Assembly: GCF_900607225.1 (NCBI RefSeq)
Contig: NZ_LR027842.1
Location: 28,438-92,437 of the forward strand
Direction: 5' to 3'
DNA: 64,000 bases
Origin: [Pseudopropionibacterium] massiliense
GTDB lineage: Bacteria; Actinomycetota; Actinomycetes; Propionibacteriales; Propionibacteriaceae
This document shows, piece by piece, positions 8,854-17,326 of this stretch. Each line of letters begins with the position of its first letter. The first letter of the stretch is position 1. The notes under the pieces were generated by a model. The model ran no database searches, was not told the origin of the DNA, and was given only the letters and a program-made list of their open reading frames with translations. Both the position numbers and the translations under genes were made by a program.

Positions 8854-9333
8854 GTGTTCCGGGCCGTCATCGGCACCCTCGGGTACGTCGTCCGCGACGG
8901 CCGGGTGCTGCTGGTGCACCGTCAGCGCGCGGGCGACGACCACCGCGGCAAGTGGAACGGTCTCGGCGGCAAGCTGGAGCCCGGAGAGGACGCCGCCGCC
9001 TGCCTGAGGCGGGAGCTCCGCGAGGAGGCCGGGATCGAGGTGACCTCCCTGCGGTTGCGCGGCACCGTCGCCTGGCCGGGTTTCGGTTCGGACGGCAGCG
9101 ACTGGTTCGGGCTGGTCTTCCTCGTCGACGCCTTCGACGGCGAACCCCCGGAACGCAACGACGACGGCCCGCTGCGCTGGGTTCCCCTCGCCGAGCTCGG
9201 CGACCTGCCCATGTGGGAGGGCGACCGCCACTTCCTGCCGCTGGTCTTCGACGACGGACCCCAGTTCCACGCAGTCATCCCCTACCGTGACGGCGAGGTG
9301 ATCCCCGAGGGGGTCGCGGTCGCGCGCCCCTGA
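8854..9333 (+). CDS. Nudix hydrolase (MutT-like)
   Basis: A 159-residue Nudix protein that cleaves a nucleoside diphosphate linked to another moiety. The Nudix box is complete at about residues 39-61, with GGKLEPGED followed by RRELREEAGI. KWNGLGGK and DRHFLPLVFDD resemble MutT/MTH1-type 8-oxo-dGTPases, a role I infer only loosely. The GTG at 8854 was chosen because the fold begins immediately (VIGTLGYVVRDGRVLL). No strong ribosome-binding site is visible, which fits translational coupling to ilvE. Confidence 0.82.
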   Translation: MFRAVIGTLGYVVRDGRVLLVHRQRAGDDHRGKWNGLGGKLEPGEDAAACLRRELREEAGIEVTSLRLRGTVAWPGFGSDGSDWFGLVFLVDAFDGEPPERNDDGPLRWVPLAELGDLPMWEGDRHFLPLVFDDGPQFHAVIPYRDGEVIPEGVAVARP

Positions 9334-9699
9334 CCGCCGACCCTCGTCGGCCGGGATCCCCGGTCTTCCACACGGGCCACCCCGGTGTCTCAGTTTGCTC
9401 TCAGATACTCCTCAGATAACGAACCCTGAAGTGATCGTTGTCGTACTTTTGGACGGCGTGGCGGCTTGCAAGGCGCGGGCCGGCGTGGTCCGGAGCGGCG
9501 GCCGGTTCGGCGCACCCGAGCTCCGTCGCGAGAAGTCGAAGATTTCGTGAACTCCCTAGCCAAAGTGGTTTTGATGCCTCCCGCGATGGGCCGGTGATGA
9601 GATGGGGGCGGACTCGTGGGGCTGTGAAGAACCTCGCGCAAGCCCGATCCGCCCCCGGCGGAAGGCTGAGAATCTTTAGAAAAACCCGGCCGCCGGTGT
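9334..9699. other. Intergenic stretch, no gene seen
   Basis: No reading frame here has plausible protein character. GGGGGCGGA (9604-9612) and TCCGCCCCC (9649-9657) could pair across 36 bases. The right edge runs into the promoter motif of the amidase gene. Confidence 0.4.
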
Positions 9700-9705
9700 T
9701 ACGCT
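9700..9705 (+). promoter_or_regulatory. Putative -10 box of the first amidase gene
   Basis: GTGTTACGCTCGC with CGTCGTG downstream closely matches the sequences before the NlpC/P60 genes at 11790 and 14364. TACGCT fits the TANNNT -10 pattern. It predicts a leader of about 60 nt. No clear -35 box is visible. Confidence 0.5.
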
Positions 9706-9771
9706 CGCTGCCGTGTCGTCGTGTTCGGCACGGTGACTGGAACCAAGGCCCTGCAGGAAGGATGTGAACAC

Positions 9772-10743
9772 GTGCAACCGATCGAGTCCAGGTCCGCCGG
9801 CGGGCCGAGCCGGCGTGCAATTCTGTGTTCCGCCTCGATGCTGGGCGTGGCCGGGTTCGGGTTCGCGGCGGGCGCCGCCACCACGGCCCGGGCAACGGAT
9901 TTCGCCGACGACTTCCAGCAGGCCGTTCGCTGCGAGCCGGGCCGCAACCTCAGATCCGGTGAGGCGACCGGGGTCAGCGGCATCGTCATCCACTGGTGGG
10001 GGGAGCCCCGCGGCCAGTCCCATCAGAGCGTCGTGGACTACCTGTCCGGCGAGAACGTCCGCTGGTCCTCCGCCCATTACGTGGTGAGCAGCGACCGGGT
10101 CACCCAGCTCGTCGGGCTCGCGGACACCGCGTTCCACGCGGGCGTCTACGACATCAACGCCCGGAGCATCGGCATCGAGTGCCGTCCCGAGATGGATGAC
10201 GCCACCCTGGACAGGGTCCGTGACCTGGTGCAGAAGCTCAACGGCTGTTTCGGGCCCCTGTGGCTGGAACCGCACCAGGCGTTCTCCTCCACCGGCTGCC
10301 CCGGCGCCTACATGAGCAGGATTCCCGAGCTGAAGGTCCTGGCGGCCGGCTCCACGGAATTCCCGCCGACGCCCAGCGTGGTCGATGCGAACGACGGGCT
10401 CCTGGACGTGGACGGGTACTGGGGATCCGCCACCACCCGCCGGCTCCAGGAGATGCTCGGCACACCCGTCGATGGCGTGGTGTCGAAGCAGGACACCGGT
10501 TGGAAGACCGCCAATCCCGCCCTGGTCAGCGGCTGGGAATGGGTCTCCGGGGCCGCCGCGACGGGATCGACCGTCATCCGGGCGGTTCAACAGGTGGTGG
10601 AAACCGAGGTTGACGGCCTGATCGGCCCGAACACGATCCGCGCCATTCAGCGACACTTCGGAGTCGCTGAGGAGGGAAGCTTCCCGGAGGGGGCGCCCGG
10701 CATCGTCGAGATGCAGAGGGCCCTCAACGCCGGAAAGTTCTAG
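9772..10743 (+). CDS. Tat-exported N-acetylmuramoyl-L-alanine amidase with PG-binding-like module
   Basis: A 323-residue exported zinc amidase predicted to cut between MurNAc and L-Ala. Residues 13-21 (SRRAILCSA) are a twin-arginine signal with the hydrophobic core to about 40. The Amidase_2/PGRP domain spans about 68-190; His74 (HWWGE), His168 (EPHQAF) and Cys176 (TGCPG) have the spacing of the T7 lysozyme zinc ligands. The C-terminal 110 residues are the family module: VDGYWGSATT, a GWEWV block and VDGLIGPNTIRAIQ. The GTG at 9772 follows AGGAAGGA. It is paralogous to the gene at 12979. Confidence 0.82.
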   Translation: MQPIESRSAGGPSRRAILCSASMLGVAGFGFAAGAATTARATDFADDFQQAVRCEPGRNLRSGEATGVSGIVIHWWGEPRGQSHQSVVDYLSGENVRWSSAHYVVSSDRVTQLVGLADTAFHAGVYDINARSIGIECRPEMDDATLDRVRDLVQKLNGCFGPLWLEPHQAFSSTGCPGAYMSRIPELKVLAAGSTEFPPTPSVVDANDGLLDVDGYWGSATTRRLQEMLGTPVDGVVSKQDTGWKTANPALVSGWEWVSGAAATGSTVIRAVQQVVETEVDGLIGPNTIRAIQRHFGVAEEGSFPEGAPGIVEMQRALNAGKF

Positions 10744-10786
10744 AGGGGCATGCGCATGAGTGACTGACTGCAGTGCCTCTGAAAGA

Positions 10787-10822
10787 CGAGGTCGGTGCCG
10801 GGGGCGCTGGTTCCCGACCTCG
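10787..10822 (+). terminator. Hairpin after the first amidase gene
   Basis: CGAGGTCGG (10787-10795) pairs perfectly with CCGACCTCG (10814-10822) across an 18-nt loop, about 45 nt past the stop. There is no T-run. Confidence 0.45.
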
Positions 10823-11666
10823 CCTGGGTCGCCTGATCGGCTGCCGCGGCGCGTGGGATCCTCAGGGGAACGGACCCGCGACCTGACCGCGACCGCAGAG
10901 TTCCGTCGGCTCCGTCGCCTCAGGGGGGTGCCGGGGAGACAACGGGGGAAAGCCTCCGGCGTCACCGGGGACCGGGTGGTGACACCGGAACTGGAGAACC
11001 GGAACCAGCGATGACCAGTACGATCAGGCGGCCCGGGGCCTCGTGCGCCACACCGTGGTGGCCGCGGGCGGGACGTCCTGAAGGGGATGGTTCCCGAGAC
11101 GATGGCCGTGGGCTCCCGTTCGTCGAAGTCGGTGAGCCCTCACGTGAGCGCCGGCGAACGGCTGCGGCGAACCAGGTCCCCTGACGCTGCCCTGCCGTGA
11201 CGAAGGGACGAAGGAGTGGTGGGCATCCCCGGAACCCGCCGATCCGCCACCGGCGTCCGGACGGACGGGGAACAGGCGCTTGGGGCCTCCGCGACACCGG
11301 GTGCCGGCGGGGCCCGGGCATCCCTGTGGGAGGCCTCGGATTGCCCGCTGTTTATTTTCAGTTGCAAAGCTAAGTGGCCTGATTTGTCGTCCTTTCGGCT
11401 AGTCCTGAGGTTCCGGTGACGACTCATCCGGGCCGTCTCCCGGGGCTTTCCTGCGCCGGATCGAGCCCGTGGTCCGAGAGAATCCGGGAGCAAAATGCCT
11501 AGTCAGAGCCCGTTTTGCCCGCTTGGGTGAGCTCGCGGGGTGGTTGCCGCGGCGGCGTCGACGCCTCCGTCGCCCCTCTCCGGTTCTTCCGGTGCGGAGC
11601 GACGGGGTCGCACGAGAAAGCTGGGAGGAGCCTGAAATTTCCTCAGGGGGGTGACCCCCTCGATGT
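10823..11666. other. Long gene-free stretch inside the PG-module cluster
   Basis: About 840 bases with no convincing gene on either strand. The reading frames found are Arg/Pro/Ser-rich shadows without ribosome-binding sites. Base composition drops in GC around 11340-11410. It may hold a decayed paralogue, a long regulatory region or a non-coding RNA; nothing I can name. Confidence 0.35.
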
Positions 11667-11672
11667 TAGGCT
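11667..11672 (+). promoter_or_regulatory. Putative -10 box (TAGGCT) of the NlpC/P60 gene
   Basis: GTGACCCCCTCGATGTTAGGCTCGC with CGTCGTGA downstream. GTTAGGCTCGC recurs at 14247-14257, and the GGTGACCCCCTCG part recurs before the promoter at 18143. It predicts a leader of about 115 nt. Confidence 0.55.
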
Positions 11673-11789
11673 CGCAGAGCGTCGTGAGGTTTTCGATGCA
11701 CACAAGGGTTTGATCTTCTGACGAAGGGGCCCATTCGTCACGGATCACTATCACTGAATGAACAAGGTCAACGAACAAGGAATGGATCG

Positions 11790-12665
11790 ATGACGATTAT
11801 GCAACCGCGGATGTCTCGTAGGAGCATCCTTTCCACCCTCGCAGTCGGCGTTCCCGCAATGGGAGTTCTGGGAGCCATCAACCTTGTTGGCGCAAATCCC
11901 GCAGCGGCCGCCTATTCGGGCTCTGATTTCCTTCAGACTGCTGCGACCAAGAACGGCTGCCCCTACATCTGGGGCGATGCCGGACCCTCGAGCTTCGACT
12001 GCTCCGGACTGGTTCTGTGGTCGCTCACCCAGCTCGGGATCTCCTTCCCGCGCACCTCCGGTGAGCAGTACAACTCCTGCTACCCGATCGACCTCGCCCA
12101 GGGCTACGCGACTCCGGGCGCCATCCTGTGGTTCCCCGGGCACATCGGCATCTCCTGTGGTGACGGTGGAACCTCCTTCGAGGCGCAGAGCGAAGAGGTC
12201 GGAGTCGGGTACTTCACCGGCACCGGATGGACCGCGGCCGGTCTGGTTCCGGGCCTCGACTACAGCGGCGCGCCGGGCACCGGCGGTGGCGGCGGTGGCG
12301 GCGGCACGAACTCCGATGGTTCGCTGAACGTTGACGGCTACTGGGGCAGCGCCACCACCAGCAAGCTCCAGGAGGTGCTCGGCACACCCGTCGATGGCAT
12401 CGTCTCCAGCCAGGCCCGGTCCTGGAAGGCCAGCAACCCCGGCCTGGCCAGCGGCTGGGAGTGGGTCTCCGACAGCTCCGCCACCGGCTCCGAGGTGATC
12501 CGCGCGGTTCAGCGGAAGGTGGGCGTCGAGGCCGACGGTCTGATCGGTCCGAACACGATCAAGGCCATTCAGGGTCACTTCGGAACCGTTCAGGACGGGT
12601 GCTTCTCGGATCAGTCCTCCTGCGTCATGGCGCTGCAGAAGGCGCTCAACAACGGAACCTTCTGA
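11790..12665 (+). CDS. Tat-exported NlpC/P60 peptidase with PG-binding-like module
   Basis: A 291-residue exported cysteine peptidase predicted to cleave stem peptides of peptidoglycan. The twin-arginine motif is SRRSILSTL (9-17), with likely cleavage after AAAA near residue 41. The NlpC/P60 domain (about 43-160) has the nucleophile Cys71 in FDCSGLV and His118 in WFPGHIGIS. A Gly-rich linker (GTGGGGGGGG) leads to the shared C-terminal module with VDGYWGSATT, NPGLASGWEWV, VEADGLIGPNTIKAIQ and a final LQKALNNGTF. The ATG at 11790 was preferred; one at 11799 is possible. A 12-bp terminator follows, so it is transcribed alone. Confidence 0.83.
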   Translation: MTIMQPRMSRRSILSTLAVGVPAMGVLGAINLVGANPAAAAYSGSDFLQTAATKNGCPYIWGDAGPSSFDCSGLVLWSLTQLGISFPRTSGEQYNSCYPIDLAQGYATPGAILWFPGHIGISCGDGGTSFEAQSEEVGVGYFTGTGWTAAGLVPGLDYSGAPGTGGGGGGGGTNSDGSLNVDGYWGSATTSKLQEVLGTPVDGIVSSQARSWKASNPGLASGWEWVSDSSATGSEVIRAVQRKVGVEADGLIGPNTIKAIQGHFGTVQDGCFSDQSSCVMALQKALNNGTF

Positions 12666-12672
12666 TGTTCTT

Positions 12673-12705
12673 GGTGCGGGCCCCTTTCTCGCCGGGGCCC
12701 GCACC
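12673..12705 (+). terminator. Strong hairpin terminator after the NlpC/P60 gene
   Basis: GGTGCGGGCCCC (12673-12684) and GGGGCCCGCACC (12694-12705) form a perfect 12-bp GC-rich stem with a 9-nt loop, starting eight bases after the stop codon. Confidence 0.8.
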
Positions 12706-12930
12706 GAATTCCCCATCACCTTTCCGACGTTCCGGTTTCGCCACCAAGACTGCTTTTCGCAACGACCTGATGTGTCTCTCCTCTGTGTCGTGAGACCGGA
12801 AAATCCGACGGCTGGATTTACTGCGCCCCTACCCAATTTCCGGGACCTTCCATGGCGGGCAGATGTTGCCGACATCGCTGAAATCCCCGTCATTGTCCCT
12901 AGCCATTTTTGATTCATTTCAACCGAACTC

Positions 12931-12960
12931 AGCTCGGAACCCCCGGTAGCGGGCCGAGCT
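12931..12960 (+). promoter_or_regulatory. Hairpin just upstream of the second amidase's ribosome-binding site
   Basis: AGCTCGG (12931-12937) pairs with CCGAGCT (12954-12960), with an inner CCCG/CGGG stem. GGAAGGA follows directly and the ATG is at 12979. The hairpin could influence translation or mRNA stability. The rest of 12706-12978 shows nothing recognisable. Confidence 0.35.
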
Positions 12961-12978
12961 GGAAGGAACTGATAGTCC

Positions 12979-14013
12979 ATGCATTCAATCGATTCACATT
13001 CCACCGGTAGCGGATTGAGTCGTCGCGCGGTTCTACGGTCCGCATCTGTCCTGGGTCTGGCGGGTTTCGGGCTCATGGGTGCGGGGTCCCTGCCGGCCCA
13101 CGCCGCTGATTTCGCCGACGACTTCCAGCAGGCGGTCAACTACGACGCGGGCCGTACCTTCGCATCCGGCGCAGCAGCCTCCTTGACGGGCATCGTCATC
13201 CACTGGTGGGGAGAACCCAACGGTCAGACGCATCAGGGCGTCGTCAACTACCTGGCTGGTGACAACGCAGCCGAGGTGTCGGCCCACTACGTGGTCAGCA
13301 GCGAGGGAATCACGCAGATCGTGGATCTGGGTGACACCGCCTACCATGCCGGCGTCTACTCCATCAACGCGCAGAGCATCGGCATCGAGTGCTCCCCCGA
13401 GATGGACGAGGGCACCCTGCAGCGGCTGCGCGGACTGATCCAGAACCTCAACGGACGCTTCGGCCCGCTCTGGCTCGAACCCCACAAGGCATTCGTCTCG
13501 ACGGGTTGCCCGGGAACCTACGTGAGCAGGATCCAGGAGCTCAAGGTCCTGGCTGCAGGCTCCGCCGATCAGATTCCACCAACCCCCGGCGACCCGATGC
13601 CCGTCGCCCCGGAGCCGGATCCCGGCGGTGGCGGGAACGTGCCAGGGGACCCGGGCACTCCCCCCAGCTCGCTCCAGGTGGACGGCTGGTGGGGGGCCTC
13701 GACCACGAAGCTTCTCCAATCGGTCCTGGGAACCCCGGTCGACGGCGTGGTCTCGGGCCAGAGCAAGACCTGGCAGGCCAAGAACCCCGGCCTGGTCAGC
13801 GGCTGGGAGTGGGTCCCCGAGGCCTCCGCCACCGGCTCCGAGGTGATCCGTGCGGTCCAGCAGAAAGTGGGCGCCGAGGTCGACGGCCTGATCGGCCCGA
13901 ACACGATCAAGGCCATCCAGAAGCACTTCGGCACCACCCAGGACGGGTGCTTCTCGGAACAGTCGTCCTGCATCATGGCGCTGCAGAAGAAGCTCAACAG
14001 CGGCACCTTCTGA
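12979..14013 (+). CDS. Tat-exported N-acetylmuramoyl-L-alanine amidase with PG-binding-like module (paralogue 2)
   Basis: A 344-residue exported amidase, the closest relative in this window of the protein at 9772. It has SRRAVLRSA (14-22) as twin-arginine motif and cleavage near AHA (40-42). The Amidase_2 domain keeps HWWGE (His75), His169 (EPHKAF) and Cys177 (TGCPG). A longer Pro/Gly linker (about 200-230, with PGGGGNVPGDPG) separates it from the module: VDGWWGASTT, NPGLVSGWEWV, VDGLIGPNTIKAIQ and LQKKLNSGTF. The ribosome-binding site is GGAAGGA. A 21-bp terminator stem follows. Gene pairs amidase+NlpC at 9.7-12.7 kb and 13.0-15.2 kb look like a duplicated set. Confidence 0.83.
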   Translation: MHSIDSHSTGSGLSRRAVLRSASVLGLAGFGLMGAGSLPAHAADFADDFQQAVNYDAGRTFASGAAASLTGIVIHWWGEPNGQTHQGVVNYLAGDNAAEVSAHYVVSSEGITQIVDLGDTAYHAGVYSINAQSIGIECSPEMDEGTLQRLRGLIQNLNGRFGPLWLEPHKAFVSTGCPGTYVSRIQELKVLAAGSADQIPPTPGDPMPVAPEPDPGGGGNVPGDPGTPPSSLQVDGWWGASTTKLLQSVLGTPVDGVVSGQSKTWQAKNPGLVSGWEWVPEASATGSEVIRAVQQKVGAEVDGLIGPNTIKAIQKHFGTTQDGCFSEQSSCIMALQKKLNSGTF

Positions 14014-14064
14014 ATTGACGTCGCGGGGCGTGGGACCCGGAGCGGGCCCATGTCCCGGCCATTC

Positions 14065-14117
14065 CCGACCGACGGACCTCGTCGCACGGCTCCCGCGCGA
14101 CGAGGTCCGTTGGTCGG
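14065..14117 (+). terminator. Long hairpin terminator after the second amidase gene
   Basis: A 21-bp stem with one mismatch (14065-14085 with 14097-14117) and an 11-nt loop. Its inner 13 bp, CGGACCTCGTCGC and GCGACGAGGTCCG, are perfect. Confidence 0.8.
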
Positions 14118-14248
14118 AACAGCGTCCCCGTCACGACGTGCACCGCTGCCGTGGCGCCTTCCCGCCGAGGCAGGGGCGTCCTGATGAACCTTCCACCGGA
14201 CCCACTCGATTTCGAGAGGGTTCCCCGTGGACCCTCGCCCCGTGGTGT

Positions 14249-14254
14249 TAGGCT
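14249..14254 (+). promoter_or_regulatory. Putative -10 box (TAGGCT) of the second NlpC/P60-like gene
   Basis: GTGTTAGGCTCGCGGCAGCGTCGTGA nearly repeats the sequences at 9696 and 11664, which suggests shared control. It predicts a leader of about 105 nt. Confidence 0.55.
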
Positions 14255-14363
14255 CGCGGCAGCGTCGTGAAGTAATCGGCGTGGAAGCAGGGCTCGATTC
14301 TCTGGGGGAGGGACCTGATCCACCAGGGGTTCGGCCGTGATCTTGAGGTTGGAGGAGTCCGCC

Positions 14364-15215
14364 ATGACGGTTGTGCGGTCACGATTATCGCGCAGGAATC
14401 TGCTCACCGCGGCTGTTCTCGGGGGCCCGGTCGCGGGCTGTCTGGGTGCGGCCACCCGGTTCGGTGCGCTACCGGCGGCGGCCGCCGCGTCGGGGCGGGA
14501 CTTCCTGCAGGTGGTCACGAGCAAGGCAGGGTGCGCCTATGCCTCGGGCGGTTCGGGCCCGGATGCCTTTGACTGCCCGGGGTTGATCCACTGGGCCCTG
14601 GCGCAGCTCGGAATCTCCTTCCCGGAGGCCTCCGGCGAGCAGATCAACGCCTGCACGGTGATCGACCTCAACGAGGCGAAGAAAACACCGGGGGCACTCC
14701 TGTGGTTCCCCGGAACCATCGCCGTCTCCTGCGGCGACGGGGTGACCACCTTCGAGGCGCGCGACGAGAACAGCCTCGTCGGATACTTCACCACCGAACC
14801 GTCGGGCTCCAAGAGCTGGACCAACGGCGGCCTGATCCCGGCGCTCAGCTACGCCTCACCGCCCTCCACGGTGCTGACCGTCGACGGCTACTGGGGACCC
14901 AGCACCACCCGGCGTCTCCAGGAGGTGCTCAAAACCTCCGTCGACGGTCAGGTGTCGAGCCAGGCCATTTCCTGGAAGGCCAAGAATCCGGGACTGACCG
15001 GCGGATGGGAGTGGGTCCCCGACGACCAGGCGGCGGGATCACTGGTGATCACCGCGCTCCAGCAAAGGCTGGGAATCGAAGCGGACGGACTGGTCGGCAC
15101 CGGCACCATCATGGCCCTCGAGAAGTACTGCGGCACACCCCAGGACGGGTACTTCGGGGAGGCCTCGGCCTGCATCAAGGAATTGCAGAAGAACCTCAAC
15201 AGCGGCGTTCTCTGA
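14364..15215 (+). CDS. Tat-exported NlpC/P60-like protein lacking the catalytic His, with PG-binding-like module
   Basis: A 283-residue exported paralogue of the protein at 11790, with which it aligns without gaps through residue 130. The twin-arginine motif is SRRNLLTAA. The Cys nucleophile is kept (Cys71, FDCPGLI) but the catalytic His118 is replaced: WFPGTIAVS instead of WFPGHIGIS. The PYIWG motif is AYASG here. It is therefore probably inactive and acts as a binding or regulatory pseudoenzyme. The C-terminal module is intact (VDGYWGPSTT, GGWEWV, LQKNLNSGVL). The ATG at 14364 follows GGAGGAG by six bases. Confidence 0.8.
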   Translation: MTVVRSRLSRRNLLTAAVLGGPVAGCLGAATRFGALPAAAAASGRDFLQVVTSKAGCAYASGGSGPDAFDCPGLIHWALAQLGISFPEASGEQINACTVIDLNEAKKTPGALLWFPGTIAVSCGDGVTTFEARDENSLVGYFTTEPSGSKSWTNGGLIPALSYASPPSTVLTVDGYWGPSTTRRLQEVLKTSVDGQVSSQAISWKAKNPGLTGGWEWVPDDQAAGSLVITALQQRLGIEADGLVGTGTIMALEKYCGTPQDGYFGEASACIKELQKNLNSGVL

Positions 15216-15284
15216 ACCGGTTCCCCGCACCGTCGAACCGACCTCAGGGATCGTTCCGGGAAAACTCAGGGGTGTGCAGCTCTG

Positions 15285-15310
15285 GTGTCGCCGCGGCCAC
15301 GCGGCGACAC
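15285..15310 (+). terminator. Hairpin terminator after the NlpC/P60-like pseudoenzyme
   Basis: GTGTCGCCGC (15285-15294) and GCGGCGACAC (15301-15310) form a perfect 10-bp stem with a 6-nt loop. Confidence 0.65.
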
Positions 15311-15346
15311 TGGAACCCGGGGTCTCAGCGAAAAATGGAGGACGAC

Positions 15347-15865
15347 ATGAGCCAAGAGCAGCGTGACCAGCAGGCCCACGAGGCCGAGAACATCCAACCC
15401 GGGGATACCGGGGCTCCCGAGGGGGAGATCATTCCCGAGAAGACCGGGCAGGGCAGGACGGACAACGAAAGACTCGACGACGCCGCACTCAAGTTCATGG
15501 CGGACGCCGCCTACGCCGTCGCGGGGTTCGCCGGGCTCGTGGGCGAGAAGGCGAGGGCCTTCTACGACGAGCAGCGCGCCGAGTACGCAAAAACCCACCC
15601 GGACGTCGAATCGCCCGGCGCCAGGGAGTTCCTTGAGCAGCTCGGCAGTCAGCTGAACCGATTCGTCGACGAGATCGGCCGCAGTTTCCGCGAACTCAGC
15701 GACAAGGGTCGCGAGGTCATGAACACCACCGGATCCGGAACCCCCGAGGACGCCGGGAAGACCGAGAACACCCCGGTCGAGGAGACCGACCCCGAGAAGC
15801 CCCACGCGGAAGAACCCAACGGTGAGGAATACGGCGAGGAGTACACGCAACCCGAGAACAAGTAG
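15347..15865 (+). CDS. Small acidic protein of unknown function
   Basis: A 172-residue, highly acidic, Glu/Pro-rich soluble protein that I do not recognise. The ends are charged and low in complexity; the middle (about 43-110) is amphipathic with one hydrophobic run (FMADAAYAVAGFAGLVGEKA) and FLEQLGSQLNRFVDEIGRSF, which could be helical. The ATG at 15347 follows GGAGG by five bases; an ATG four codons earlier overlaps that site. No signal peptide is present, so it is not part of the exported set around it. It is monocistronic between a terminator and a family A palindrome. Confidence 0.7.
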   Translation: MSQEQRDQQAHEAENIQPGDTGAPEGEIIPEKTGQGRTDNERLDDAALKFMADAAYAVAGFAGLVGEKARAFYDEQRAEYAKTHPDVESPGAREFLEQLGSQLNRFVDEIGRSFRELSDKGREVMNTTGSGTPEDAGKTENTPVEETDPEKPHAEEPNGEEYGEEYTQPENK

Positions 15866-15873
15866 CCACTCCC

Positions 15874-16027
15874 CGAAGCCGGTTGAGCCGGCCTGCGAGC
15901 GTCAGCGAGCGGGCCGTGTCGAAACCATGGTGAGGGTGTCCGGGGTCTTGTGGTCGGGTCTGTCTGTCGGCTGCGGGGTGGTTTCGACCCGGGCTGCTCG
16001 TTCCTCGCGGCCCGGCTCAACCGGCTT
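15874..16027. repeat. Palindromic intergenic element, family A copy 3 (full length)
   Basis: Left end GGTTGAGCCGGC with an inner GTCGAAACC; right end GGTTTCGAC with CCCGGCTCAACCGGC. About 154 bp, between two plus-strand genes. Confidence 0.7.
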
Positions 16028-16051
16028 TGTCCTTTGGCTAGGATTCCCCTC

Positions 16052-17326
16052 ATGCCTCGTCACACCATCAGCACCATGATCGGGAAGCTCGTCAAACAGG
16101 TGGCACGGCTCCGGGGCAGCGGCTCCGCGCTGCCCGGACTGGTGGTCGAGAGGATGGACCGCGGATACCTCAGGCGCACCCTGGAACCCCTCCCCGGTGG
16201 CGTCGTGCTCGTCTCGGGCACCAACGGCAAGACCACCACCACGAAGGTGGTCACCGAACTGCTGCAGGCCGTCGGGTACAAGGTGTTCACCAACCGCACC
16301 GGATCGAACTTCTCCCGCGGCGTCATCTCCGAGCTGCTGCCGCTGGTCAACTGGCGCGGCAGGCTCGACGCCGACATCGCCGTCCTGGAGCTCGACGAGG
16401 CCTGGGCCGTGCACTTCGTCCGCCAGGTCAAACCACGCATGAGCCTGTTCCTGAACGTGATGCGCGACCAGCTCGACCGGTTCGGCGAGATCGACACCGC
16501 CGCCGAGATGCTCGCCAAGAATGCCGAGGCCGCCACCGAGGCGGTGATCCTCAACCGCGACGACCCGCGCGTCTACCGCATCCGGGAACGCACCAGGGCC
16601 GAGGCCGTCTACTTCGGCACCACCGACGAGCTGCTGGCGCTGATGCCCACCGACGACACCCTCAAGGGCGGCCAGGCCCACGCCAACCACGAGGCCCACG
16701 CCGACGTGCTGCTCAAGGCTATCGACGGGCGGCGCGCAACCTACGAGATCGACGGCGCCGACCACGTCGTCGAGATGGGCCTGAACGGCGTCTACAACCT
16801 CATCAACGCCGCCGCCGCCCTGACCCTGGTGCGGCGGATCGTCGGCGATACGGTGCCCACGGAGAAACTCCTCGAGGCCCTCGGCAACGTGCGACCCGCG
16901 TTCGGCCGCGGCGAGACCATCACCTACAAGGGCGTCCCGATGGAACTGGTGCTGGTGAAGAACCCCAGCGGCTTCCGGCTGTCGCTGCTGTCCTTCGCCG
17001 ACGGCAGGGCGGACAACATGATCGCCATCAACGACAACTACGCCGACGGCCGCGACATCAGCTGGCTGTGGGACGTCGACTTCACCCCCCTCGACTCCGT
17101 GGCCCTGGTCACCGGAACCCGCGCCGACGGGATGGCGCTGCGCCTGGCCTACGACGACGTTCCCGTCGGGGAGATCGAGGCCGACCTGCAACACGCCCTC
17201 GACCGTTTCGCCGCCCTCAACCCGGGCAAACCGAAACGCATCTACACCACCTACACCGCCATGACGGCGCTTCGAAAACTGATGTCCGGGCTGGCCCTCG
17301 GCCAGGATCAGGAGGCGGTGGCATGA
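16052..17326 (+). CDS. murT: Lipid II isoglutaminyl synthase, MurT subunit
   Basis: Mur-ligase-type subunit that activates the alpha-carboxylate of D-Glu in lipid II for amidation, using ammonia from GatD. It has 424 residues with the ATP loop GTNGKTT (56-62), a Mur-ligase centre and the C-terminal MurT domain (LVLVKNPSGFRLSLL, about 300-315). The sequence contains no Cys at all, so the four-Cys zinc ribbon known from other MurT proteins is missing. TAGGAT (16039-16044) lies seven bases before the ATG, giving a leaderless start. It overlaps gatD by 4 bp (ATGA). Amidated stem peptides are what the neighbouring exported hydrolases would meet. Confidence 0.88.
   Translation: MPRHTISTMIGKLVKQVARLRGSGSALPGLVVERMDRGYLRRTLEPLPGGVVLVSGTNGKTTTTKVVTELLQAVGYKVFTNRTGSNFSRGVISELLPLVNWRGRLDADIAVLELDEAWAVHFVRQVKPRMSLFLNVMRDQLDRFGEIDTAAEMLAKNAEAATEAVILNRDDPRVYRIRERTRAEAVYFGTTDELLALMPTDDTLKGGQAHANHEAHADVLLKAIDGRRATYEIDGADHVVEMGLNGVYNLINAAAALTLVRRIVGDTVPTEKLLEALGNVRPAFGRGETITYKGVPMELVLVKNPSGFRLSLLSFADGRADNMIAINDNYADGRDISWLWDVDFTPLDSVALVTGTRADGMALRLAYDDVPVGEIEADLQHALDRFAALNPGKPKRIYTTYTAMTALRKLMSGLALGQDQEAVA

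Noticed and set aside
10962..11493. Minus-strand frames of about 117-119 residues in the gene-free stretch
   Set aside because: Arg/Ser/Pro-rich, no ribosome-binding site, no motif.
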